NCBI GenBank assembly: GCA_020846885.1 | Contig: JADLDC010000054.1 | Coordinates: forward strand, 1 to 40,030 | Direction of reading: 5' to 3' | Source of the DNA: Acidobacteriota bacterium | Lineage (GTDB): Bacteria; Acidobacteriota; Blastocatellia; Pyrinomonadales; Pyrinomonadaceae | DNA: 40,030 nt | Shown: positions 25,055-34,028 of the stretch, one piece after another | Numbering within the stretch: the stretch's first letter is position 1 | Layout of the letters: each line of letters begins with the position of its first letter | Position numbers and translations under genes: made by a program | The notes under the pieces: generated by a model | What the model was told of the DNA's origin: nothing | The model's input: the letters and a program-made list of their open reading frames with translations, nothing else | The model's database searches: none

Positions 25055-27574
25055 CTAAAACTTCAACGCTACGTTCTTCCCGTCCGGGGCGACAAAGCTG
25101 ATCACGTCCTTTTCAAAAGCAAGCTCGACCTTGCCGTTCGCCAGCGCCTCGACCTCGACAATGGCGATCACGCCCGACGGAGCAAGGACCGTGCCCGTGG
25201 GCAGAGCAAGCGAAACGAACATCTTGCCGTCGTTGTTTATGAACGGAGCAACCGGTGTCGCCACGGCGCCTGGGCCAAAGATATCGCCCATTGCGATCGA
25301 CCGGATAGCAAGTTTCTTTGCGTCAAACCGCAGCCCGAGCACGGCAGACCGGAAAAGGGCCGTCCCGTTTACCGAAACCGGTATTTTCACCTTTTCGCCG
25401 CGCTTCAGTTCAGGAAGCGATGCGGGAAGCACCAGCTCGGATATCGGTTTGGCCGTCGGCTCAGCCTTAACCTCTTCTGGAATGCCCAGCGTTTTCACGG
25501 GTTCGACAGAAGCGGGCGTCGGAGCGGCCGGATTTGACGTATCCGATGTCTTTGTCATCTCAAGCGTTTTTACGCCTGAATCTATCGGTTTTACATTCAA
25601 GCTACCCACAACGGGTGGCGTAGCTGCAGTATTCTCAGCGACATTTGTGCCTGAAACCTTAGCGGCCTCGGTGTTTGCCGATGTCGCGCTTGATCTTACA
25701 TACGCCGGAGCTTCCTGGTCAGGAAGCTGGACCTCGATATTGGTCGGGTTTCGGCGGGCCAGGGCAAGCATCTCTTCGCGCTCTTCCTCAATTACCATTG
25801 CCTCAAGCGAACCCGAGGTCGGCGTTTGCAGGCTGCCCGTCGGCCGTTCGATCTCGTCCTCAGGCGTAATGGCGGGAGCACGGATAACCCGTGGGGTGAT
25901 CGCGATAACAATATCAACTTGCCGGTTGTCCTTTGTAGGCGCTGTGAACAAACGTCCGAGTATCGGAATAAGGCCAAGTATCGGCAAGCCGGTGCGGCCG
26001 TTCGATTCAGTGTTCTGCGCCACGCTGGCCAACAGGAGGGTCTTGTTGTTCTGGATACGGGCAGTGCCTGTGATCTTGCGTTCGATAAACACTGGCTGGT
26101 CGGTCAAGGCGCCTGAGATGTCCTTGGACTCGATGTCCATCGTCACCTGCACGTCCTGGTTCGGAAAGACAAGGGGTTTGAATTTTAGAGTCAGGCCGAC
26201 CTGCTCATAATTGTAAACGTCGCCCAGGAAATTGTTATTCCCGTTCTGATTCCCGCTGTTGCCGATCGGTGCGAACGTAGCCGTTCTTACGGGAACACGC
26301 TGGCCGATCCGGGCCGACGAATCTTCATTGTTGAACGCATGGATCTGCGTCGATGCAACAAGCCGGGTATTATTCTTTTGCTGAAGTGCCGCAAGCGAGC
26401 TGGCAGGCAAGCCAAGCGCAACACTTGACAGGCCCAGGCCGGCCCACTTCATCGCACCCGTTATAATGCCCTGGCTGCCGCCCGTGTTGAGCAGCGAAAT
26501 GCCGCCGCCGCCAAGGTTACCCAATGAATCTTTTGTGCCGATCTGGTTGCCGAACTGAAGCAGATCGTTCTTGTTCACTTCATAGATCGCAACATCCATG
26601 ACGACCTCGGCCCGGTCTTTGTCCAGCGATTGAATAAGCTTTCCGATCAGGGCAATATTCTCTGCCGTGTCGCGGACCGTAATGCTGTTTGTGGCCGCAT
26701 CTTCGAGAACGATGGTCTGGCTGCGGCCCGGTTGGGCGGGGATCGCCGCTGTGACAAGGGCCTTAACATCCTTCGGGCTTGCGTTTGCAAGATAAAATGT
26801 CCGCAGAACGAGCTGCTGAAAATTGACACGCCTCAAGCCGTCCGCAACCAAAATGGTCCGCGGCCCGACCTTCTGAAAGAAAAGATTCTCCTGCAGGAAA
26901 ATATAATCAAGGGCTTTGGCCGACGTGACATTCTTCAGATCGATCCGGCACGTACGGCCCTCAAGCCGTGAGCCCTGATCGAAGAGGACGTTGAGATCAA
27001 GGTCCTTAGCCAATTCCTTGATGATGTATTGCAAATTGACCCCGCCCGGAAACGGCACCTGGCGGATCTGCTCAAGCTTTTGCGGTATGTCGCCTTTACC
27101 GGGCGTTGCCGGCGGAGTATAGCTGGTCTGCACCAGCTTGACCTTGCCATCGTTCGCCGGTTTCGCCGTTTTGCCGGCGCCGTCCACCATCTCCTGTTGA
27201 AGCCGAAGCATCCGCGCCATCTCGGATTTGGCGAGCTCGTTCACCGGGTCATAGGCGTACGCCTTTCGAAACGCAATGAAGGCTCCCTCATAGTCCTTTT
27301 CAGCCGCCGCGACATTTCCCTTTTTCATGTACATCTGCGACGCATTAAAAAGGGCGCGCTGCAGATGCAGGCGGTATTCCGGGTTCTTTGGGCTGTCGGC
27401 AACCGCAAGGGCAAAGGCCTCGGCGGCCTGGTCCCACTGTTCCGCGGCTTCGTGCTTCATTCCTTGCTTGAAGTACTTTTTCCCGTCGCCGATGGCAAGC
27501 ACCGCGGTGGGCGAAAGCATCGCAAAGACAAGCATGGCCGTTAGCATGACTCGGACGTGCATTGATCGTTTCAT
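25055..27574 (-). CDS. Secretin (GspD/PilQ-like) with N-terminal TPR repeats and C-terminal cohesin-like domain
   Basis: TPR-like N-terminus (KYFKQGMKHEAAEQWDQAAEAFALAVADSPKNPEYRLHL), secretin signature VGLTLKFKPLVFPNQDVQVTMDIESKDISG...LLLASVAQNTESNGRTGLPILGLIPILGRLF, C-terminal KRGEKVKIPVSVNGTALFRSAVLGLRFDAKKLAIRSI. Confidence 0.9.
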   Translation of the reverse strand: MKRSMHVRVMLTAMLVFAMLSPTAVLAIGDGKKYFKQGMKHEAAEQWDQAAEAFALAVADSPKNPEYRLHLQRALFNASQMYMKKGNVAAAEKDYEGAFIAFRKAYAYDPVNELAKSEMARMLRLQQEMVDGAGKTAKPANDGKVKLVQTSYTPPATPGKGDIPQKLEQIRQVPFPGGVNLQYIIKELAKDLDLNVLFDQGSRLEGRTCRIDLKNVTSAKALDYIFLQENLFFQKVGPRTILVADGLRRVNFQQLVLRTFYLANASPKDVKALVTAAIPAQPGRSQTIVLEDAATNSITVRDTAENIALIGKLIQSLDKDRAEVVMDVAIYEVNKNDLLQFGNQIGTKDSLGNLGGGGISLLNTGGSQGIITGAMKWAGLGLSSVALGLPASSLAALQQKNNTRLVASTQIHAFNNEDSSARIGQRVPVRTATFAPIGNSGNQNGNNNFLGDVYNYEQVGLTLKFKPLVFPNQDVQVTMDIESKDISGALTDQPVFIERKITGTARIQNNKTLLLASVAQNTESNGRTGLPILGLIPILGRLFTAPTKDNRQVDIVIAITPRVIRAPAITPEDEIERPTGSLQTPTSGSLEAMVIEEEREEMLALARRNPTNIEVQLPDQEAPAYVRSSATSANTEAAKVSGTNVAENTAATPPVVGSLNVKPIDSGVKTLEMTKTSDTSNPAAPTPASVEPVKTLGIPEEVKAEPTAKPISELVLPASLPELKRGEKVKIPVSVNGTALFRSAVLGLRFDAKKLAIRSIAMGDIFGPGAVATPVAPFINNDGKMFVSLALPTGTVLAPSGVIAIVEVEALANGKVELAFEKDVISFVAPDGKNVALKF

Positions 27575-27810
27575 AATTTCAATAAGTGATCGGCTTTTCG
27601 TGGTGTCAATTGCTGATTACAAGAGCTTACACGCCGCGAGGTTTGCAAAGTTCCAAAAACATTAAATGTCCGGGGAACCGCGCGGTGCGGCAACATAGAT
27701 TTTCGTATTTAGCCGCCGGAAATGCAAGCTTTTTCGTTTCGAATTCGGGTTTTGTCCTGCGAGGGAGAGAGGCAGAGGATATTTTTAGCCGCTGATGTGT
27801 TGGAACTTTC

Positions 27811-27836
27811 GATCGCGGATCACGGATCGCGGATCT
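27811..27836. repeat. Heptameric short repeat GATCGCG-GATCACG-GATCGCG-GATC
   Basis: Direct reading; abuts the cinA stop codon (27835-27837). Confidence 0.8.
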
Positions 27837-29085
27837 ACGCAGCCTCGGCTTTTAATATCCTTCGCCGAAGGTAATCCAATGCCGCCTGGCTTGAACGCCA
27901 GCGGATCAGGTATCTGTCGCCCGGAAATGTGAATCGCAGGGAGCGGGTCCCGTCGACGTCTGCATAGCCGATAAATACAGTGCCTACAGGCTTTTCCTCA
28001 GTGCCGCCGTCCGGCCCGGCAATACCTGTGACTGCAATGGCATAGTCCGACGCGGCACGTTCACGCATTCCGCGGGCCATTGCCTCGGCCGTTTCGGCAC
28101 TAACGGCCCCATGTTGGGCAAGCGTCTCTTCAGACACGCCAAGCGCGCGGATTTTTGCCTCATTGGAGTATGTGACCGCTCCTTCGAGGAAATAGGCCGA
28201 TGAACCCGCAACATCGGTCAAACGCATGCCGATAAGGCCCCCGGTGCAGCTTTCAGCAACCGCCAGGGTCTTTCCGCGCTCCTTCAGCATTGCGCCGACG
28301 ACCTCTTCCAGCGTCTCGCCATTGGTCGCAAAAACCGCGGGCCCAAGTGCGTCAGCGATCTTTTCCGCCAATTCCAGAAGCGCATTATCTGCCTCTTCCT
28401 CGTTCTCGGACCGCGCCGCCAGATGCACTTCGATCTCGCTCTTGCTGAACAGGATCGACGTTTGCACGGACGGATATGTCTTATAGATAGGGGCGATCCT
28501 TTCATCGACCGCCGATTCGCCGATGCCCGACACACGAAGCAGGCGGCGCTTGACCAAAACGCCGCCGGCCATTGCACGTACTTTTGCCGCGACGAGATCT
28601 TCGTACATCGGCTGGTTCTCTTTCGGCGGGCCAGGCAGTACGACCAGAAGCTTGCCGTTCGCCTCAGTCATCATACCTGCCGCCGAGCCATTCGGGTTAG
28701 GCAATACTTCCGCCTGGTCGATGATATATGCCTGCCGTTTATTTATCTCAGGCATCTCGCGGCCCCATCGCCTGAATCGCTCGCGCAGCACCGTCTCAAG
28801 TTCGGCATGATAGACCAACTGGCGGCCGATCGCCCGGGCCGAGACCTGACGCGTGACATCATCTTCGGTCGGCCCAAGCCCGCCGGTCGTGATAACTATG
28901 TCCGATCGCTTAATGGCGTCGCGGATAGTTTCTTCAAGCCGTTCTTCGTCGTCGCCGACGATCGTCTTGAGCTTTAACTCAACGCCCGCCTCATTCAGCT
29001 TTTGCGTAAACCAAAGGCTGTTGGTATCCATCCGTTCGGGCGTAAGAAGTTCGGAGCCAACGGCAATTATTTCTGCGGATAACAT
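27835..29085 (-). CDS. cinA: CinA-like competence/damage-inducible protein (nicotinamide-nucleotide amidase)
   Basis: AEIIAVGSELLTPERMDTNSLWFTQKLNEAGVELKLKTIVGDDEERL, ITTGGLGPTEDDVTR; C-terminal LAVAESCTGGLIGMRLTDVAGSSAYFLEGAVTYSNEAK, GIAGPDGGTEEKPVGTVFI. Confidence 0.95.
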   Translation of the reverse strand: MLSAEIIAVGSELLTPERMDTNSLWFTQKLNEAGVELKLKTIVGDDEERLEETIRDAIKRSDIVITTGGLGPTEDDVTRQVSARAIGRQLVYHAELETVLRERFRRWGREMPEINKRQAYIIDQAEVLPNPNGSAAGMMTEANGKLLVVLPGPPKENQPMYEDLVAAKVRAMAGGVLVKRRLLRVSGIGESAVDERIAPIYKTYPSVQTSILFSKSEIEVHLAARSENEEEADNALLELAEKIADALGPAVFATNGETLEEVVGAMLKERGKTLAVAESCTGGLIGMRLTDVAGSSAYFLEGAVTYSNEAKIRALGVSEETLAQHGAVSAETAEAMARGMRERAASDYAIAVTGIAGPDGGTEEKPVGTVFIGYADVDGTRSLRFTFPGDRYLIRWRSSQAALDYLRRRILKAEAA

Positions 29086-29105
29086 AGATCGTTTAATAGC
29101 TGCCG

Positions 29106-30194
29106 CTATTTGCCGTAGATCTCGACAACCGGCTTCCCTTCCTTATTGATATAGGCCCGATACATTCCTTCTGAATTGAATGAGATGCCAATATTGCCAA
29201 ACTTGTCCATGGCGATCACACCGCCGTCACCGCCGAGGCCCTGGAGCTTTCGTTTGACGACCAAATCGGCCGCCGCCTGAATGGGCAGGGCCCTATACTC
29301 CATCAACGAACTGATATCGCGTGCCACCCCCAAGCGGATAAAGTATTCGCCCCAACCGGTTCCGGAGACGCCGCACGTTTGATTGTTGGCATACGTCCCG
29401 GCACCAATTATCGGAGCATCTCCGACACGGCCGTATTTCTTGTTCGTCATTCCGCCGGTCGATGTGCCCGCGGCGATATTGCCGTCCTTGTCCAGCGCAA
29501 CGGCCCCGACCGTTCCGAATTTATTGTACGGTAGTTCGGCCGCTTCCCGACGCGACACGGATTTTGGTTTCTGGCCTTGTGCTTCAGGTTTTGAACTTTT
29601 GTCCTTTTCTTCCTTGAGTATCAGCTGCAGGGCATCCCAGCGCGGCTGTGTCCAGAAATATTTCGGATCGACCAATTCTATCTTTTGTTCGGCCGCGAAC
29701 TGCTCGGCCCCATCGCCGATCATCATCACGTGCGGGCTTTTTTCCATTACGGCACGGGCAAGCGTGATAGGGTTTTTTACCCTATGCACTCCGGCGACCG
29801 CACCCGCCGCAAGCGTTTTGCCGTCCATGATCGAGGCGTCAAGTTCGTTCTTGCCGTCATGCGTAAACACAGCTCCCTTGCCGGCGTTGAACAGCGGCGA
29901 GTCTTCCAAAATGCGGATCGCGATCTCAACCGCATCAAGCGCCGGCTTCCCGGCCTGCAATGCCTTGTAACCCGCAAGCACGGCCTCTTCCAATTTGTCG
30001 CGGTATGCCTTTTCCTGCTGCGGCGTGAGCGAGCCCTTTGCGATAACGCCCGCCCCGCCGTGGATGATAAACCCAAGCCGCGGATTCTGCGGCCCTTGAA
30101 GCTGAATTATCTCGGCCGGTGCCGGCTTTTGTGCCGGCGCGATGCTCGGCAGTACTGTTATGACAAGAAGCAGAATGGCCAGATAGTTTTTCAT
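29106..30194 (-). CDS. Isoaspartyl peptidase / L-asparaginase (Ntn-hydrolase, type 2)
   Basis: IHGGAGVI, LDAVEIAIRILEDSPLFNAGKGAVFTHDGKNELDASIMDG, and autocleavage site FGTVGAVALDKDGNIAAGTSTGGMTNKKYGRVGDAPIIGAGTYANN. Confidence 0.95.
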   Translation of the reverse strand: MKNYLAILLLVITVLPSIAPAQKPAPAEIIQLQGPQNPRLGFIIHGGAGVIAKGSLTPQQEKAYRDKLEEAVLAGYKALQAGKPALDAVEIAIRILEDSPLFNAGKGAVFTHDGKNELDASIMDGKTLAAGAVAGVHRVKNPITLARAVMEKSPHVMMIGDGAEQFAAEQKIELVDPKYFWTQPRWDALQLILKEEKDKSSKPEAQGQKPKSVSRREAAELPYNKFGTVGAVALDKDGNIAAGTSTGGMTNKKYGRVGDAPIIGAGTYANNQTCGVSGTGWGEYFIRLGVARDISSLMEYRALPIQAAADLVVKRKLQGLGGDGGVIAMDKFGNIGISFNSEGMYRAYINKEGKPVVEIYGK

Positions 30195-30243
30195 AAAAAT
30201 TATTGCGGGAGCGTATCTTCCGCGGGTCAAATGCCAACGCGGA

Positions 30244-31551
30244 CTAAGCGGCCGCCTTTAGTTCCTTAAAGCCCAACACCTTACGCAGCACCGGGCTTTT
30301 GGCCAGCAGAAAGCCTTCCTCGACGGCCCAGGGCGAAAGTTCGCATGACGAATCAGCTATTGAATCCAGAAAATCGTCCCAAGCGATCCATTCGACCTCG
30401 GCGACCTCATGCGGGTTTATCGAAGGTTCCTGATCTGTCACGCCGACCAGCACCGGACAGATCTCATTCTCAACGACGCCGTCCTTCTCTGCCCGATAGC
30501 GAAAATGCGGCAGTGCAATGTGGAGTTCAACATTTCGCAGCCCAAGCTCGTACCCGAGTCTTCGGGCGGCTGCCTGCTCTGTCCGCTCATTCAGCATCGT
30601 ATGGCCGCAGCAGGAGTTGGACCAAACACCCGGCCACGTAAGCTTGCCAAACGCTCTTCGCTGCAGCAGCAGTTCGCCCTTCGAGTTAAAGAGGAAGACC
30701 GAGAACGCCCGGTGCAGCTTTGTATCCGCATTGTGCGTTTCCGATTTTCGTGCTGTCGCCAGCGGGTTATTTTCCTCGTCCACCAGCACGACCATTTCAT
30801 CGAAAGCGTAGTACGAGCGCCTGTACCAAAGGTACATCGCGATCGCGCATCCGCCGCCGATCGCCGCCGGAATTCCAAGGCCGGCAACGGCCGCCAATGC
30901 CGTCCAGAAAAAAATGATAAAGAACGCGCTCGACCCGATCTGCACCGGCGGCGGCAGCATTGGCCGAAAATGGCTGATAGTGAACTCGGTTATTAGTGAA
31001 CCGACCATCCCCACAACGACCCAACCCAGGAAATTCAGTGCCGGTACGCCGTAATAAACGCCGCCGCCTGTATAACTCCAGAAACCCAGAGTGACCGCGC
31101 CAGGGTCGAGTACGAGATCGAACGCCAAAAGAAGAAAGGTCGAGAACAGAATGCGTCGCCGCCGCGAAACGAACAGATCGCGGGCAGCCGTGTATGAGCA
31201 GAGCATCAACGGCGTCCACGCAAACGCGATCGTCCACGGAACAACGCCAAACAATTTATAACCAAGATTGCCTGAATACCCGATGTGTCCGTATGGGAAT
31301 CCGGTATATACGGCCAAGATCTCGGCGGCAACGGCGTATATGCCGAGAATAGCAACGAGTTTCGCCGCGTCGCGCCATCCGAGCCACAATTTCAATGCCC
31401 AAAATGACGGGACCGCAAAAAGCAGCACATTTATCGACGACAACACATTCGCCCAACGCGGCATCTCGACCCTGGTCATAAAGACCGCTCCCGATGCGAG
31501 CAGCACCAGCACGATGGCCGTAAAAATGCTGATTCTGGAGGTTTTTAACAT
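30244..31551 (-). CDS. Fusion protein: CruF/DUF422-type carotenoid biosynthesis membrane domain + type I isopentenyl-diphosphate isomerase (Idi, NUDIX)
   Basis: N-terminal half FDLVLDPGAVTLGFWSYTGGGVYYGVPALNFLGWVVVG (DUF422 signature); C-terminal half LHRAFSVFLFNSKGELLLQRRAFGKLTWPGVWSNSCCGHTMLNERTEQAAARRLGYELGL ... VVENEICPVLVG ... ELSPWAVEE (Idi-1 signature). One continuous ORF. Confidence 0.9.
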   Translation of the reverse strand: MLKTSRISIFTAIVLVLLASGAVFMTRVEMPRWANVLSSINVLLFAVPSFWALKLWLGWRDAAKLVAILGIYAVAAEILAVYTGFPYGHIGYSGNLGYKLFGVVPWTIAFAWTPLMLCSYTAARDLFVSRRRRILFSTFLLLAFDLVLDPGAVTLGFWSYTGGGVYYGVPALNFLGWVVVGMVGSLITEFTISHFRPMLPPPVQIGSSAFFIIFFWTALAAVAGLGIPAAIGGGCAIAMYLWYRRSYYAFDEMVVLVDEENNPLATARKSETHNADTKLHRAFSVFLFNSKGELLLQRRAFGKLTWPGVWSNSCCGHTMLNERTEQAAARRLGYELGLRNVELHIALPHFRYRAEKDGVVENEICPVLVGVTDQEPSINPHEVAEVEWIAWDDFLDSIADSSCELSPWAVEEGFLLAKSPVLRKVLGFKELKAAA

Positions 31552-31678
31552 CCTTGTAAAAGTATTAGCCGCAGAATAGCGCGGATGGCCGGTCAAGATC
31601 GGAAGAAGGCCCCGTCAAAATCCCTCATTTCCCGATCGGCTCCAGCCGCGAAGATCCGCGGCAAAAACTTCTTCCACA

Positions 31679-32698
31679 CTATCCCATTGAGTTCAAATAA
31701 TCGCGCACCATTTTCATATCTTCCCACGTATCGCGTTTTTTGTGCGGGTCGCGAAGGAGATATGCCGGGTGGAACGTAGGCATTACCTTAACGCCAAAAT
31801 AATCCTGAAACCTACCGCGGACCTTTGTGATGCCGTCTTTGGTATCAAGGAGATTGTGCAAGGCCGTGTTGCCCATCACGACTATCACCTTTGGTTTGAT
31901 CACTGCTATCTCGCGGAGCAGGAACGGCCGACATGTGTGTGCCTCGGCCAGCGTCGGGGTCCGATTTCCCGGCGGGCGGCAGCGGTTGATGTTGCCTATC
32001 GCCACTTCTTCACGCGTCATCCCTATCGCCTCGATTATCTTGTTCAAGAGCTGGCCGGCCCGGCCAACGAACGGCTCACCTTGTTTGTCTTCATCCGCAC
32101 CGGGAGCCTCGCCAATGAACATCAGGTCGGCATTAAAATTTCCGGTCGTCTGAACGATCTGCGTCCGCCCTTCAGACAGCGGGCACCGCGTGCAGTTCCC
32201 AATGTCCGCCCAAATATCCGCCATTGTCTCGACGGAATCAGCACGAGTCGGCGTGGTCTCGCCAATCGGCAATTCACCAATCGAAGGATTCGCCGTCGTC
32301 TCCGTCGATTCTTTCGCTTTTGTCATATCATTGTCAGGAGCCGTCAGTCGATCAGTATCAACACCCGATGCGGCAGTCGGTTTTCGTTTTGAAAGCGAAG
32401 GAAGCGCCGCCAACCTGGCACCGGCCCTCGGCACGGCGGCCGGAGCCGGCAGGTCAGAACTACTAGCATTTCCGGGGTGTCGAGTCTCGATATAGCCGGA
32501 CGTTGATCTGATATCAGGCGCCGCACCGCCCGCTAACGCAGGTGGTACTGACTTGGCCGCGACGCTCCGGGATCTCGTATTGGCAGCGGAGAGTTGCGGC
32601 AGATCTACGTTCAGCGCCTCAACCCCAAGCTCCTGCAAATACAGGACGTGTTCCTTTACATCGGCTATTAGTTCAGCTATTTCCAGATCTCGCGGCAT
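31679..32698 (-). CDS. Family 4 uracil-DNA glycosylase with long low-complexity N-terminal linker
   Basis: [84 protein letters not shown] ... [24 protein letters not shown]. Confidence 0.94.
   Translation of the reverse strand: MPRDLEIAELIADVKEHVLYLQELGVEALNVDLPQLSAANTRSRSVAAKSVPPALAGGAAPDIRSTSGYIETRHPGNASSSDLPAPAAVPRAGARLAALPSLSKRKPTAASGVDTDRLTAPDNDMTKAKESTETTANPSIGELPIGETTPTRADSVETMADIWADIGNCTRCPLSEGRTQIVQTTGNFNADLMFIGEAPGADEDKQGEPFVGRAGQLLNKIIEAIGMTREEVAIGNINRCRPPGNRTPTLAEAHTCRPFLLREIAVIKPKVIVVMGNTALHNLLDTKDGITKVRGRFQDYFGVKVMPTFHPAYLLRDPHKKRDTWEDMKMVRDYLNSMG
32525..32552 (-). repeat. Single REP copy inside the UDG ORF, encoding [10 protein letters not shown]
   Basis: ACCGCCCGCTAACGCAGGTGGTACTGAC matches ACCACCCGCTACCGCAGGTGGTTCTGAC in coaBC. 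Confidence 0.85.
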
Positions 32699-34025
32699 TG
32701 GCAGGATTCGATCTTCGCAAATTTATTATTTCATCCAATATCTTATCAGCCAGCGCACGCTTTGACATAAGTCCGAGAGCGGTCTCGCCCTGAGGCGTCA
32801 ATATGGTCGCAATATTCGTATCGGTGTTGAACCCGGCGCCTTGAGCAGTGATGTCGTTGGCAATGACCATATCGAGGTTCTTTTTGGCCATTTTGCTCTT
32901 CGCGTATTCGATCACATCGTTGGTTTCGGCCGCGAAGCCGATGACCAATTGTCGCCCGCTTCGCCGTTTTGAAACCTCCGACAAAATATCCGGCGTCTTT
33001 TTCAACTCAAGTAAAAATCCGTCTTTGCCTTCCTTTTTGATCTTCATGTCCGCCACATTTGCGGGAGCATAATCCGCGACCGCCGCCGCGCCGATAAAGA
33101 CGGTCGCATCTGCGACCTTTTCCATCACGGCGTCGAACATTTCCTGTGCCGAAATTGCCCGGATCAATTCAATTCCGTCAGGCGGCTCAACACTGGTCGA
33201 TGCCGCAACCACCGTGACCTTCGCCCCGCGGTCCCGCGCCGCCGCGGCCACGGCAAACCCCATCTTCCCGGATGAATGGTTAGAAATAAACCGCACCGGA
33301 TCAATAGCCTCCCGCGTTCCGCCGACAGTGATGAGGATGTGCTCACCCGCCAAGTCAGAACCACCTGCGGTAGCGGGTGGTTTAACCTCGCCGTCGCTCA
33401 ATACTGCCCCATTTCCGGAACGACCAATTATCGTGCCGCCTGCGGATCGCTGGCTTACCCTTAAACCACCCGCTACCGCAGGTGGTTCTGACAATACCGT
33501 CAGCGCCTGGCGAACGATATTCTCAACATCCTCCAGTTTCCCCGTTCCGACCGTTTTGCATGCAAGCTCTCCTGCCACCGGATCGACAAACCTCACACCA
33601 TCGGCCTTTAACCGTTCGAGGTTCCGCTGCGTCGCCGCGTGCTCCCACATCGTCACGTTCATCGCTGGAGCGATCAAAACCGGGGCCGTCGATGCGAGAT
33701 ATGTCGATGAAAGAAAATCGTCGGCGATACCGTTGGCGAATTTGGCGATAATATTCGCCGTCGCCGGCACGATCAGCAGCAGATCGATCTCTTGCGAAAA
33801 ATTGATGTGCGCGATCGGATCAGGATTTGCCGGGTCGTAATCGTCCACGATCACATGCCTGTCCGTCAGCGCCCGAAAGGTAAGCGGCCGCACAAACTCC
33901 GTAGCATGCCGCGTCATCGCCACGCTCACCTCGCAACCCGCCTTCTGCAAATGCCGCATCACCTCGATCGCCTTATAAGCCGCGATCCCGCCGGTTACGC
34001 CTAGTCCAATCCGATATTCAGCCAT
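32673..34025 (-). CDS. coaBC: Bifunctional phosphopantothenoylcysteine decarboxylase / phosphopantothenate-cysteine ligase
   Basis: YRIGLGVTGGIAAYKAIEVMRHLQKAG, LIAPAMNVTMWEHAATQRNLERL; ILITVGGTREAIDPVRFISNHSSGKMGFAVA, VIGFAAETNDVIEYAKSKM. Confidence 0.96.
   Translation of the reverse strand: MAEYRIGLGVTGGIAAYKAIEVMRHLQKAGCEVSVAMTRHATEFVRPLTFRALTDRHVIVDDYDPANPDPIAHINFSQEIDLLLIVPATANIIAKFANGIADDFLSSTYLASTAPVLIAPAMNVTMWEHAATQRNLERLKADGVRFVDPVAGELACKTVGTGKLEDVENIVRQALTVLSEPPAVAGGLRVSQRSAGGTIIGRSGNGAVLSDGEVKPPATAGGSDLAGEHILITVGGTREAIDPVRFISNHSSGKMGFAVAAAARDRGAKVTVVAASTSVEPPDGIELIRAISAQEMFDAVMEKVADATVFIGAAAVADYAPANVADMKIKKEGKDGFLLELKKTPDILSEVSKRRSGRQLVIGFAAETNDVIEYAKSKMAKKNLDMVIANDITAQGAGFNTDTNIATILTPQGETALGLMSKRALADKILDEIINLRRSNPANAARSGNS
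33354..33492. repeat. BIME-like REP pair inserted in the interdomain linker of coaBC
   Basis: GTCAGAACCACCTGCGGTAGCGGGTGGTTTA (33354-33384) and its exact reverse complement TAAACCACCCGCTACCGCAGGTGGTTCTGAC (33462-33492); each arm also folds into a ~9 bp stem hairpin. Confidence 0.97.
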
Positions 34026-34028
34026 ATG

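Noticed and set aside
25131-26210. 359 aa + strand ORF opposite the secretin
   Set aside because: Ser/Arg/Thr-rich antisense translation; the secretin frame is well supported.
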